A stretch of 64,000 bases of DNA from Spinacia oleracea. Its lineage: Eukaryota > Streptophyta > Magnoliopsida > Caryophyllales > Amaranthaceae. The notes under the pieces were generated by a model that was not told the DNA's origin, made no database searches, and saw nothing but the letters and a program-made list of their open reading frames with translations. The stretch lies in contig NC_079492.1 in NCBI RefSeq assembly GCF_020520425.1, positions 144,677,861 to 144,741,860 on the forward strand, given 5' to 3'. This document shows, one piece after another, positions 1 through 12,100 of this stretch (the first letter of the stretch is position 1; every line of letters begins with the position of its first letter). Position numbers and translations under genes: made by a program.

Positions 1-3000
1 TAGATTTGCTTGAAAACCTGGATGAGCTGCCCGAATTATTTCTTCTGAATATTGAGTCAACCACAATCAAGTGTCTTCCTTGGAGCATCACCAAGTCACC
101 CAAGTTGCGTTTCTTATTTCTCCCCATGGGTTTCATACTGCAGACATTGCCATATCATTTGAATGATTCCATTATTATTACTGTTAACTATGAGCATGTT
201 CGTAAAACCTGGAAAGAACTCAAAACAGAGATTGGCCCTCTTGTTGTTCAAGGTCAGTGTTTCCATTGTTACTCAAGTTTCATTTAACCTCTCTTCTTTT
301 ATAGATTAGATATCCGTTTGTGGATCCAATTTTTAAAACTACGAAAAGTTTACACTCGATTATACTTCATTATTTTGAGTGGTTCCTCCTGAACTGCATA
401 TTTTTTTATTGCTCTGCTTCCTCTAATTTTAGTTCCTTTCCCTGTTCCCCATCCTATACAGTGGGAAATCGGGAAATGCCAATGACTGCAGCTCAGAATA
501 CCTTTATACCTGTTCCTGGCTACCTTCGATGGTATGGGGATAACGCAGATACAGAACAACAGATTCTGCATAATTATGATTCTCTTATGTCTGTAAAAAT
601 TCTGGATTTGGGAATAGCACTTATCACAATGGAGCTTATACGATTTATTGAGGAGTTGCCACAGCTCACTCACCTGTATATTTCTGACGCTGAATTCATG
701 ATCTTAATCATGTGGATTACTAACGCTGAATTCCTCCAGCATCTCCCGAACACAATCATGAGGATGACACATCTCTCTATGCAGTATTGTCACAAGTCCC
801 CTTCTGATGTACTGGGAAAACTATTTAACTTGAAAAGCTTAGATCTACATATGTCGTGTGAATCAGAACTGCCAGCAAGTATGGATCTGCCTGTCAGCCT
901 TCAATGTCTAACTCTACAAAATTGGAAGTTTGAGTCACTGCCTGATAGCATGGAAAAGCTTACTAACTTGAAAGCTTTGGAACTCCATTACTGTTCTGAT
1001 CTCGTATCTTTCCCAGCAAATCTAAGTCTCACCAGAATCAAGATTGTTAGTACCACCTTCAAGTCACTTCCTATAGGTCTATGCCACCTAGAAATCTTAC
1101 ATGAGGTAGAAGGTTGTTTGGAAGGATATTATAACTGTCATGATTTTAAAGACTACTTGAATCATTTGGTCAACCTGGAGACTCTATCTATTACATGTTG
1201 TGCCATCAAGTCATTTCCCTATACAACAGAATTACACAACCTGCGAGAATTACAACTCAGAGACTGTTTCCGCCTCAAAAAACTGCCACCAAATCTGGGT
1301 GAATTGATCAATTTGCACACTCTCGATATTAGTGGTACCAGAATCAAAACCCTTCCTGATAGCATCGTGAAGCTACCCAATTTGAAGCGCTTAGTCCTGC
1401 CCAAGTGTTTCATTGTGGAAAGCCTGCCGCCAAATGTTATGTTCTCTGTTGATGACATGGATGAAACTTATTACCAGAAGATGGGCTATTATGATTTGGA
1501 AACCTCCGATGAAGACAGTGAGATCTCATTACAGTCCGCAGAGGGTGTCGTTGAGGTGATTTCCGAAGAATCAGAAGAAGAAATCAATGTTGAGCAGCGA
1601 TCACCCCGTCTATTGCAGAATCAACTTGATGCTACAGTTCCCGGAGGTAAAATGTTCTAAACCCGTAGTACATCACATATTCACATGCCACTATTTACAA
1701 TACTACTATTTTACTCCATATTTTAAAATCAGTTTCTCTTGGTTAAGTTATTTTGCTTCCAACACTCTATCAGTGATAAGCAGGATTAGGTCATTTGCAC
1801 ACACGAATATTCTAAAATTAGGAAAATTTGGTAATATTAATCCAACCTTTGACCGATTTTCTTTTATTAAGCCTACCTATAAGATATTTTTTAATAATCC
1901 GAACTTGTAGACCTATTTTCTTTTAACGGTCCCTTATGACTAGTTACCTGAACAACAGGTAACTAATTGTAATTAAAAAAAAAATCTGGCCAGAGATCCC
2001 ATTCCCTTTAAAAGATTACTAGAAATTCAAATGAATTTATGCTGTGTTTGGGAATAGGAACTTGATTTTAAATTTTAAAACTTTCCCAGTTCCATTGTTT
2101 GGGAACCAACATAATTTGGATTTTTAATTGGTCAAATCCATGGAATTTCAAGTTAGCCATTTACGAAGGTATTTCAATTTCCATCCCAGCCCTTGTCATT
2201 TACAAATCCCAACCCCACTCTCTTTTGATGTTCTGTAATTTTCTACTGGAAGACACTCCTTCATTGAAGCTTGATAGATATGATTCATGGTTGAGTATAG
2301 TAGCACTAGCACATCTTTTCATTGTTTTCATTTCTTTCATATTCGAGTTCGGACGAAGTTGAGCGCACCTAAAACCAGTATTAATGTCGGCGTTGTAATG
2401 ATGAAGATGATAACTAGAATATTGAGGAGAGAGAAATGAATTTGATTAACAAATCGAAGTTGGTGATGAAGAACACCGCCTTTACTTTAAATTTGACTAA
2501 ATTTGACGCTAAAGAAATCAATTGGGTTTTTTTTGTCATATTAATTTTCAAGCAATACTACTTTGGTTAGTTGAAATCCATTGTTGATGAAATCAATTGA
2601 CTAAATCCATCTACCCAAAAGATGAAATTTTCATTTGTAGTTTATGAAGTTGAAATTTTCAATTGTAGGTTATAAATTCCGATTCTCTCTCCCAAACATA
2701 ATAGTGCAATTGAAATTTTTTAATTTCAATTCTTATACTCCGTATTTTCCAAACATCGTAGGTGTGTGGAATTGAATTTCCAGATTTCAAAAGCAGCATG
2801 AATTCCTATCATTTTAAATGAATTCATGGTTTCCAAACACCATCGTAGAAGCTTTGCTGAACAAATCCGTAGTTTCTCTGAATTGCGTGAACATCCCTCC
2901 AAATCGATAAAATTTTAAGTGAGTAATTTAGGGTTGTTGAAATTTGGAAGTGATATTTTTCGATTTCTGGAGAAAAAAAAAAGTTGGATTTGGGCAAGAA

Positions 3001-5981
3001 CCCCATTAGCATTGATCCTTGGTGGGCTGGGTATGGAGGAATAAGGGGTTCTGTCAGCAGAGAAAAGAATAAGAGGAAGAAAAAGGAAAAGGAAAAGAAA
3101 AGAAAAAAGAAAAAAAGATGTTTTTTGACGAATTAGAAAGAGACATGTGTATAGGTAACCTGCTGTAATGGGTGGGATACCTGTTGGGACCATTAAAAGA
3201 AAATAGGTCTACAAGTTCGGATTATTAAAAAATATCTCATAGGTAGGCTTAATAAAAGAAAATCGGTCAAAGGTTGGATTAATATTACCAAATTTTCCCT
3301 AAAATTATGATTTGTCCATTTTTTTATAAAATATTTCTCCTCTTGAAGCGAAGATTGAATAGACACCCAATAAGTTATAAGTTCTTGTGCAAACAGCAGT
3401 CACCAAGTTTTTCAAATTTCAGAAAAGCAAATATAGAGCAATTTTATGACTTGATTCTAAGATCCGATTCTATATTGCTGTATCGATTTTGAGAGCCTTG
3501 TTTCCACCTTTGACAATATTGTTTTCTACCCCTTAATTAAGCAACCAAAACAAAACAAGATAATAATTGAAATTCTGAATACTTTTTACGAAACCCCATT
3601 TCCCCATTGACACCAATTTTGTTATCCTCATTGAAACCTTCCATGAAGGTAATGAGAGAACCGATAAAGTATTCTCAAAAGATCAGGACAAAGAATCATT
3701 GCTGAGCGTACATCACCACACTCTCCATACAAACACCAGAAACTCCCTGTGACGTTTGATCAAATGATGTGTGTATTCCTTGTAGTACAAGCTTATGGTT
3801 GAAAATTTTAATGTGCAAACAGATTCAAATGGCTACAAAGATGATTTGATTAGTGAAAGCAGTCAGCGTCCCTCAAGAGACACCTACAAAGAAGACAATG
3901 GGATCGTGGAAGGAGCATCAGAAGAGGGCATTATTGCTGAGCAGCAGACACCCCACTTATTGCAGAATATATCCTCCAACACCGCATATGATAGAGGTAA
4001 ACCCTGCCAAGAGGGCTTCTGTTTAAGTTTTCAGAACTTCAAACACTTTATTCAATTGTGTGGGTTTTAATTTATAATAAGTTCTTTGTGCAAACAGATT
4101 CTCATTCTTATTATGGAAGAATCGATCCAATTGGCAAGGACAGTCACCATGCCTTTTGCAGTTCAGAAGATCAACTGACAGAAACCTTTCCTTTTGGAAA
4201 CGAAAATTGTACGACACACTATAGATTTTCGAATTCACGAGAAACAGGGCTCCCTGGTCAGAGCAGTCAACCTTCTTTACAAATACAAACGGCCAACACG
4301 AGTTTGGAGGTTGAACCTGCTCTTGCACCTATTTATCAACATGATTCTCGATATGATACAGGTCATGGCATTGACTCTTTGGAGGCTGAACCTGAGCTTG
4401 CTCCTATTTATCAACATGATTCTCAATGTGATGCAAGAAATCTTGGTGATGGAATTGACTCTTTGGAGGCTGAACCTGCGTTTGCACCTATTTATCAACA
4501 TGATTCTCGACGTGATGCAAGCAATCTTGGTGGTAGGATTGAGTCTTTGGAGGTTGAACCTGCTCGTGCACCTATTTATCAAAATGATTCTCGATGTGAT
4601 GCAAGAAATTTCGTTGATGGGATCGACTCTTTGGAGGTTGAACCTGCACTTGCACCTATTTATCAACCTGATTCTCGATGTGATGCAAGAAATCTCGGTG
4701 AAGGAATTGAGTCTTTGGAGGTTGAACCTGCGCTTGCAACTATATGTCATAATGATTCTGGACGTGATGCAAGAAATCTTGGTGATGGGATTGACAATCA
4801 TGTACAAGAAAATGGACAGAATAACGAAAATCTGCAAACGGGATGGGATAAGCGCAATAGTAAGAAAATTACTAAGGAGGCTATCCTTAACCTCTTTCCT
4901 AGAAACATAACGTTAGTTTCTGCTGCAAAAGAGCTTGGAGGTACATTTTTCTCTATTTGGTCACAACTGCACACTTAAACCACACTGCAATATCTGTTTA
5001 TCTTCTTTAGATGCTTAATTGGAATAACGCTGCGGTTTTGTTGTTGTTTAGACGCTTAATTCATTCACATTTCAACTGCCTAGTTTTGGTTAGTGGTTCA
5101 AGTGGTATTGCACTAGGTAAAGTCTTTGTTGTGAGTAGTGACTGACAATGAATACATGTTTCAATTGCATTTGCAAATAATCAACAAGCCCCTGTTTCCC
5201 TTTTACCAGACTGAAGAAAAGGGAGAATTGTTATAGGCAATTGAGAATCAATATGTGTGGTGTTTTATTACTTTCTAACAGACGAAGCAGGGTACTTCGT
5301 ATTAATTTGCATGGTTTTAAGTGCTGCAATTAACTTGCATTTTTGCATATCTTTCCTGTGCATTGTATTTGGGTTGAGTTTTTGGCTGTAGTTCAATGAA
5401 CGTACTTAACATTTCAAATATTCATTTTGAGTTCAGTTTCAAGGTCTACAATGAAGCGCAAATTGATAGAGTTTGGTATCAAGTGGCCATCAAGCAGACA
5501 TGCCAAGAAGAAGAAAAGCACTACTAAATCACCCTCCAGCAACAATCCTTCACAGATCAATTTGGAGGGATTAGATTCTGCAAATCAGCATACATTGTCT
5601 GATCAAGTACCGTCCAAATGTAATGCCATTGACAACTCAACAAAAGAAGTGCCCGTCATGGCAACTCAACTCCATACAGATGTGAATCAGTGTACATTGT
5701 CAAATACTGTACAAGAAAGCGGAAGTTCATGGAGGTTTGTGGTGAAGGCTACTTATAAGGAATATCCGGTGAGGTTTGAATCCTTTTGTACCAGTGTTAC
5801 TGATCTTAAGAAGGAAGTGGCTGACAACCTGGAGCTCGAGTTAGGAACATTCAGAATACAATATGAAGACGATGACAAAGAGTGGATGCTAATGACCAAG
5901 AACAAGCACTTAGAGTATGCTTGTAACCTTTCAAAATCATCTGGAAGCAATATTCTAAGGTTGTTGATTATTGATTTGTGA
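1..5981 (+). CDS. LRR - linker - RWP-RK - PB1 fusion protein, copy 1 (5' end outside window)
   Basis: Seen: exons at <1-252, 462-1646, 3823-3996, 4098-4940 and 5437-5981 (stop TGA). All four introns are GT/AG and phase 1, so the joined frame stays open. The first two exons encode plant NLR-style leucine-rich repeats (pattern LPxSIxxLxxLxxLxLxxC). Exons 3 and 4 are acidic linker, including six tandem repeats. Exon 4 ends in the first half of an RWP-RK domain (TLVSAAKELG). The last exon has the second half (VSRSTMKRKL, KWPSSR) and then a PB1 domain with a basic VVKATYK strand and an acidic YEDDDKEW motif. Known: RWP-RK binds DNA and PB1 pairs proteins in NIN-like (NLP) nitrate regulators. Inferred: a nuclear regulator with an LRR sensor or partner surface. 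No NLP sensor region and no NB-ARC is visible. The alternative of two adjacent genes is unlikely, because the linker motif EQRSPRLLQN ends the LRR exon and recurs as EQQTPHLLQN in exon 3. Confidence 0.75.
1821..3298. mobile_element. Non-autonomous MULE with ~113-bp terminal inverted repeats, in intron 2 of copy 1
   Basis: The left arm (1821-1933) and right arm (3186-3298) are near-perfect inverted repeats beginning GGAAAATTTGGTAATATTAA. The element is flanked by the 9-bp direct repeat CTAAAATTA at 1812-1820 and 3299-3307. Long inverted repeats with a 9-bp duplication are the hallmark of Mutator-like elements. No transposase is seen inside. A second, shorter inverted pair with GTGTTTGG ends (about 2041-2845) suggests another element nested within. 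The host intron is 2.2 kb, mostly because of this insertion. Confidence 0.85.
4303..4797 (+). repeat. Exonic minisatellite: six 25-29-residue linker repeats in copy 1
   Basis: Six tandem units within exon 4 encode variants of LEVEPALAPIYQHDSRCDAR followed by NLGDGIDS-like residues. The first unit is 25 residues and the others are 29 (87 bp). Divergence between units is mostly point substitutions and the frame is kept. Copies 2 and 3 lack this array. The repeats are rich in acidic residues and proline, as expected of a flexible or transactivating linker; that role is inferred. Because the unit is a multiple of three, two other frames are also open here; those are shadows. Confidence 0.9.
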
Positions 5982-6019
5982 ACTCAAAGATTGAGGGTTG
6001 AAGAGACATACCATGAGTG

Positions 6020-7115
6020 ACCTCTGGAGTCAACGAAGCAGTCTTGAAAGAGTCAGGACCAGAATCATTAGTGAGCAGACATACAAGAGCTGCTGAATCT
6101 TTGTGATGCAGATCAAGTGATGCGCATGTTCCTGGAGGTATGTGCTTACCCCATATGTGGCATGCTACGTTACTCGGACTCTTTGTTTCACCCCAAGTAC
6201 CCGTGTCGGATCCTTGACCTTCGGATATGAGTATGACACTCCGACACTTTATTTTGGTCTAAAATCAAGGAAATTTTCCACAATTTAGCAGTGTCAAACA
6301 CTTGGACACGTACCCGTGTCCGACACCAGTACCTGAGTCTGAGTAACATAGGTGGCATGTTCTACGCGACTACATCACAGCTCTTATATTTTAAATCTAG
6401 TGTCTCGTGCTCAAGTTTTTGGAGGGGTGTTGTGCTTCTAGTCTGGGAACAACCTTACAAGTTACAACCATATTTCTTCTAAAAATGGGAAGAACAACAA
6501 GAATCTGCATAATGTTTGTGTGATTTAAGTGTTAGGAGTTTATATGTTGTGATTAATTGTGACTAATTGGTTTTTAGGCCCATTGTGTATACGTGATGTA
6601 TAGTTGGGCTTAGGGTTAAGTTATGTGCACATACTATAGCTTATACTCTCGTATACTATATGTAAGCTGAATTGATGAAATGAAAAGACAAGGAAACCTA
6701 TTTTCTGGCATAAAGGTATTAGATATTCAACCGTTCTTGTCCAAAAACATGAGGTTGATAATTGCTCTTAAAGAACTTACTGGTATGTTTTTGCTATCAA
6801 TAAATTAGTATATATGTTTATATTCACTTCATTTATCTGGTAAATTTGTTTATTTTCAGACCTTATATACGTTCCTTGTATGGTTCAAATTGTGCATCCT
6901 TCTTTAGGCATTTAGTTACTTTTTCTAGTGACCATAATATGTGTTAATCAATGGTTCAGGTTGCCAGTCACTACTGATTGAGAATGAATGCAGTCGCCAG
7001 AGTCACAGCTCAATCTGGTGAACCCTGGTAATAAACCAGCTACTCATGATTCTCATGAACAATCTAGCCCACCATCACTCCTCACTGAAGATCAACTTTA
7101 CTCTTCTGGTTGATA
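6020..7115 (+). pseudogene. Decayed linker and RWP-RK exon remnants downstream of copy 1
   Basis: At 6058-6085 a piece of the EQ-T linker motif recurs after the copy 1 stop. At about 6711-6780 a segment reads LSKNMRLIIALKELT before a GTATGT donor, matching the first half of the RWP-RK exon (copy 1: PRNITLVSAAKELG). At 6970-7115 a segment reading SQLNLVNP matches the linker seen in remnants at 34.4 and 32.7 kb. The hAT MITE at 6165-6351 sits inside. Together this looks like the shredded 3' part of another family member. Confidence 0.55.
6165..6351. mobile_element. 187-bp hAT-like MITE
   Basis: Terminal inverted repeats CTACGTTACTCGGACTC and its near complement GAGTCTGAGTAACATAG (two mismatches) are bracketed by the 8-bp duplication GTGGCATG (6157-6164 and 6352-6359). 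An 8-bp duplication fits hAT. It lies just 3' of the copy 1 stop codon. The ends resemble a widespread plant MITE family with GTTACTCGGACTC ends. Confidence 0.85.
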
Positions 7116-8500
7116 ATGATATAATAGCTGTGTAATGTTGTTGGTGTGTTCTGCAAAAAGATTCACAAAAATGGAGGTTTTACCAATTGATTTAGGTTGA
7201 TATTCATCATTTTGGCCGAAATCTCAGGGTAAATCATCAATGATACTAATTATCAATGATATTTACTGTGTTATAATTAATTATTATCAGTAGAATGTCA
7301 ATATATTTATAATGGAAAAGCTTGATTAACATTTTAACAATTACGTGTACATTACAAATTAATGCATTAATATAAGACGTAATAATTATTACTTTATTAA
7401 GTTCAGGTCCTTTAAGTTGAAGATAACGCACCTTTGTTTTGCAAAGGAACTTCCCAGATCATTCATATCTCCTTCTTATATTTTGACGGTTGTGCTTTTT
7501 AAATGAGGATCCAAAAGATATTACTCCTTTAAAACTTAATCAACTAACCTAGTTGACATCTATACAACTAGTCCCATAATACGGGTAATTATACCCTTTA
7601 CTTGATTTTCTTCAATTAATTTACTAACACTTTATCCCCTATCATCAACTCTAATCACCTTAATTTTTCTGAGTCGTACTCATATTGCAATTGCTCTAAA
7701 CAACTTGACAAACAAGACTTAACAAGTCATTATTAGGCCATTTTGGGCTTAAATAAGTTTGGGCCTCCACATTCTCTACTGCGGGTGCGGACTATGGGTG
7801 GATTTCGCTCCTCCGGTTGGTAATTTGGTATGGTGTACTTCACAACAACCGATGTTCTACGAGAAATTTCAAAACAATCCCCTTGATTGACCTATCAAGT
7901 GGCATTTTCGTAATTACAATAAGCAAATATACAATCTAGAAATTGCAATGTACAACATTTTTGATATTTAAAAAAATTAAAAATAAAAGAAAATAATTTT
8001 AATATAAAAAGATATTGTACACTTAAATATGTAGATTGTATATTTTGATAAAAAGATATTAAGAACATAGAGTCCAAATATGCTTGTACATGAACATTGA
8101 AATCATTTCCCACGTTCGTTAGATGCTCAATGAATGTTCATCAAAGTGCACAATGAGCACTGTGTACCCGAGTGTATAATCAAAATTGCACATTTTAATG
8201 TTGTTGTCAAGACTGGATCACAAATGTGTAGGATCAATTGTTGATCCATGAGATGTCAAGGTTGTAAGGAGAATACAAGGGGAATAATCAATTAATCCTT
8301 AGCGAAAGTCGGATAGCAGGTGCTCTAAAGGTTACTTACGAGTGACGATCTGTAAGGGACGTGTTCTTTACCTTAAAAAAAATGTTTCAGGTTCAATAAA
8401 TTCAGATAAGTTACAATCAGGTCAATAAGATCCAATATGTTTTAATCAGGCCTCCAATATGTTTTAATCCGGCCTAATGAGTTCAAATAAGTATTTGAAC
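7116..8500. other. AT-rich intergenic stretch; 5' copy of a duplicated promoter segment
   Basis: No gene is seen. The segment at about 7736-7860 (TTTTGGGCTTAAAT..GTTTGGGCCTCCACATTC) is repeated at 8873-9020 directly upstream of copy 2, so the putative promoter region of copy 2 is present twice about 1.1 kb apart. The rest is AT-rich with no recognisable features. Confidence 0.6.
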
Positions 8501-8510
8501 GAATGTCTAT

Positions 8511-8740
8511 GTGAATTTATGATTTCTAATGTTTAACACTTCTCTAGAGAAGTAGTGTCTTGTGAATTCATGATTTTCTAATGTTTAACACCTCTCTGAA
8601 AAATAGTGTCTTGTGAATTCATGATTTTCTAATATTTAACATCTCTCTGAAGAACTAGTATAAATGTAAAGTGATTTATATAAGACACGTTCTTAAACGT
8701 GTTAAATATTTAACACCTTCGTGGAGAAGTAGTGTGAGCC
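8511..8740. repeat. ~51-bp tandem repeat upstream of copy 2
   Basis: Three consecutive units carry the core GTTTAACACxTCTCTxxAGAA and TAGTGTCTTGTGAATTCATG, with a period of about 51 bp. A fourth, more diverged unit begins near 8703. It lies 400-600 bp upstream of the copy 2 ATG and is not seen upstream of copy 3. Confidence 0.75.
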
Positions 8741-8872
8741 TGTGTCCTGTGAGGTGATTTATATACAACGACACATTCCTAGACATGCAACTTATGCACA
8801 ATACATGTAAACTGTAAATCATTTGATAAACTATTTTAATTTCCATTCCTAAACAACACTTAACAGGTCACT

Positions 8873-9117
8873 ATTAGGCAATTTTGGGCTTAAATGGGTT
8901 TGGGCCTCCACATTCTTCATTGCGGGTGCGGACTGTGGGTGGATTTTGCCCCTCCGGTTGGTAATTGCCTAATTGGTATGGTATGCTTGGTAGACATCAC
9001 AATAACCGATGTTCTACCATTTGAATTAGGGTTCATCATTTTCAATTATCACTCCCCAAACTCCCAAAAAATCCCCAATCTGGAAATCTCTCTGCAATTA
9101 TCCCACTTCAATTCTTG
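8873..9117 (+). promoter_or_regulatory. Putative promoter and 5' UTR of copy 2
   Basis: This segment immediately precedes the copy 2 ATG (9118). Its 5' part duplicates 7736-7860. Its 3' part (ATTAGGGTTCATCATTTTCA) is shared with the region upstream of copy 3 (13850-13875), marking the left end of the tandem unit that includes copies 2 and 3. No TATA box is called with confidence. Confidence 0.4.
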
Positions 9118-12100
9118 ATGAAGTCGACGCGATTGTCTTCAACGAAAACATCAGAAGAAACAATTGAGCCTGAAGCTGATTGGACAGATTGGTCATATGT
9201 GCGTGAAGAGATCCCAGTATCAACAATCCTGAGTTGCGGTCACCTCTATTTAAGGCGGCCTCTAAGTCAATGGATCGAAACCAGCCCCCCTTCTGATCGG
9301 AAGTTAGTGCGGAAATTGGAATTGTATTTGAGGTTTAACACCATTAATATTCAATCTGGAAGCTGGTAGAGCTCACTCACCTTTACTTATATTACAGTGA
9401 CGACCTCGAATACCTTCCTACCTCTATCACAAGGCTTCGTAAATTGGAATTCCTGGAATTCGAATCATGTATTGCTCTCGAAGAATTACCGCCCAATTTG
9501 GGGGAATTGAAGAGCCTCAAGCGTCTGTCCCCCGGTCGTTGCTCAGCTATTAAGTACCTACCCAGTAGCATTACTAGGCTACCCAAATTGATAGTTTTGA
9601 ATTTGGAAGATTGTGGGAGTTTATTAGAATTGCCAGAAAATTTGGGTAATTTGGATCAACTTTTGCATCTGCATGTTAGTAATTGTTGTGAAATCAAGTC
9701 TCTTCCTTGTAGCACAACCAAGCTTTGCAATCTGGAAACCTTAGTCCTCCCTTCGAGTTTCGAGGTTGAAACACTATATCCATTTGAAATGAACAACTGT
9801 GTTGTTATTACTGTTGAGGGCTCTGGTATTTCTAATCGAATGTGGGATGAACTTAGAAAGGATATTGCACTGAAAATGATCAATGGAACATTGGATTTAC
9901 TTAAACAAGGTATTGTTCGTTTCTTCTGCTCAACTGCCTTCCATTCTTTCAAATATAATATGGCATTGTTAGTTAATCTTTTATTTATTGAGTTTTTATT
10001 TATGTCTGATAAATAGTTCCCGGTGTGTGTTTTCCCCAGCTTAATTTGACTTGTTTAGTTGTAGTTTGAAGTAAGCATAGCTGTAGTTGTCTTGAAAGGG
10101 AATTAATTTGTGCATGTTTAGCTCTAAAGTTAATTGATTTGCACATAAACACTAATAAGTACTCTGGGCTGAAAGTCAAAGTCTCCCTTTTTTTTGAGAG
10201 AGAGAGATGCATACCTGATCTTTATTTGTATATGAGAATATTAGAATTAAATAAAAAAAAGTTGAGAGTAGATAAGTAATTTGTCTGAAAAGTTGCTATT
10301 ACCTCTTAAAATTTTGATTTCATTCCTGGAGTAAACAAACAATAGAAATAAGATATACAACCTATTCCATGATTAAACCAGACACTTCAAGATACCTATG
10401 AGTCTATGACAATATGCGAGTATGAGGTTCTCAATCCATACCTATATGGTATGGGTTTTCCATCCATTCCGTTTCAGTTTTTTAACCGAACGCCCCCTTA
10501 ATAGTTTGACCACATAAAAAAGTAGCAGTACCCACAGACAAAAAGAAAGAGCAATCAGAGTTCCATTCAATGTGATGATTCCTCCACCAAAATTGCTTAG
10601 CTTCTGGTAGAAAAAAGATGTACCCATTCTTGCAAAAACATAAATATGGTGGAGAAGAATTTTAGCATAGCTATTTAGATTATTCTGAACCCAAGAAAAA
10701 ATTCAGATCGCCCAAAAAATTGAAACTTGCAAAAAAAAACTTATAGCAATATCTTTGAAATCCAAAAAAATGTTTGTAGGACTTTTGTTCTTGCTGGAAA
10801 AAAAATCCAACAGTGCGGAAGGATAGAAGTTGACGCCGTTAATTTCAGTCTCCCTCCTCTCTCTTGCCCTTGTGCAGCAGTTAGGGTTTGATTCTTGAGG
10901 GATATGGAGATTGAATCTTTCGGGGGAAAGGTAAGATTGAGGTTCCATGGATTGTGGATGTGGTGGAGTTTGATACACATGGGTATGAGATTCCAAATTA
11001 AAAAGGCCAACCAAACAGTGAATTGGATTTTCCATTCCAAACTACTCAACCAAACACCAACTTAGAATGTGTCATCACCAACTTAGGGTGCGCTCGCTTC
11101 ACCTTAAAAAAAACAAGTTGCAGATCTTATAAGTTCGGATAAACTCATATAAGTTGCAATTAGGTTCTATAAGTTGACCCTCATAGGTTTACTCTCTTTC
11201 AATAAGGTATGATCAAGTCTAAGAATTTACTCTCTTGCAATAAGGTCTTACCAAGTCCAATAAATTTCAATCAGGTCTGATTAAGTCCTATCAGGCCATT
11301 CAGGTTTAATCAGTTCCAATGAGAACACTCCCTTATTTTACTACTTCATCATTTTTGAATGATCGCAACAATTAGACTTTTGCACTATTCATACACCAAA
11401 GTTGACCATATTTTTCTTACTAAGATATACAGAGTAAGCTAAGTAGCTTCTACATCTTATAGTCTTAATAGTAGAGAACTAAAGATGTTAGTGGTCAAGT
11501 TGTACGTTGGTAAACGTGAAAGTCAATTTGTTGCAATTATTATTTAAAAAAAAAAAAAGAGAATATCTCATATCTGATGTCTGGAATTTATTTATTTTCC
11601 TTTATTGTTAGCTTTTGGTTGTTTAGCCCATAAGTTGAATCATTTGCACATAAACACTAACAAGTCGTCGGACAAACTGATTTTACCAAACGTCTTCATA
11701 ATTTCATCATGCGCTTTCTTTAGACCGTCATTAAAACTAACTAAGCCGTGAAACACATACTTATCGTCAAGCGAGGCTTATGTGTTTCCATGTAACAACA
11801 GAGTCCTTTGAATTTACCGGCATTTGCAAAAATTCTCGTATTCGTAGCTGAATTGTAGTTCTTTCTTGCAAACAGACTCTCATGTCAATGACAATTCGGA
11901 AAGTCAGCATACTTCAGGAGATGAACCTGTTTTGCCATCTTCTGCTGGCTGCATAACCACAAAATCAGATTGTTTTGTACGTGAGACAGAGCTTGGTGAG
12001 GAAAACATCCAGCATCCTACACAAAATGGACAGATGGAAAATGAACAGAATGTGAAGACTCCTCGTAGTGATGATGAAAAAGATAACAGACAAATGGTAG

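Noticed and set aside
4194-4910. 238-residue plus-strand ORF and 186-residue antisense ORF over the linker repeats
   Set aside because: Shadows created by an in-frame minisatellite whose unit is a multiple of three; splice structure and family homology support only the LEVEPALAP frame.
8511-8740. CRISPR-like array
   Set aside because: Only three or four imperfect units with no spacer/repeat contrast; plant DNA context; plain tandem repeat.
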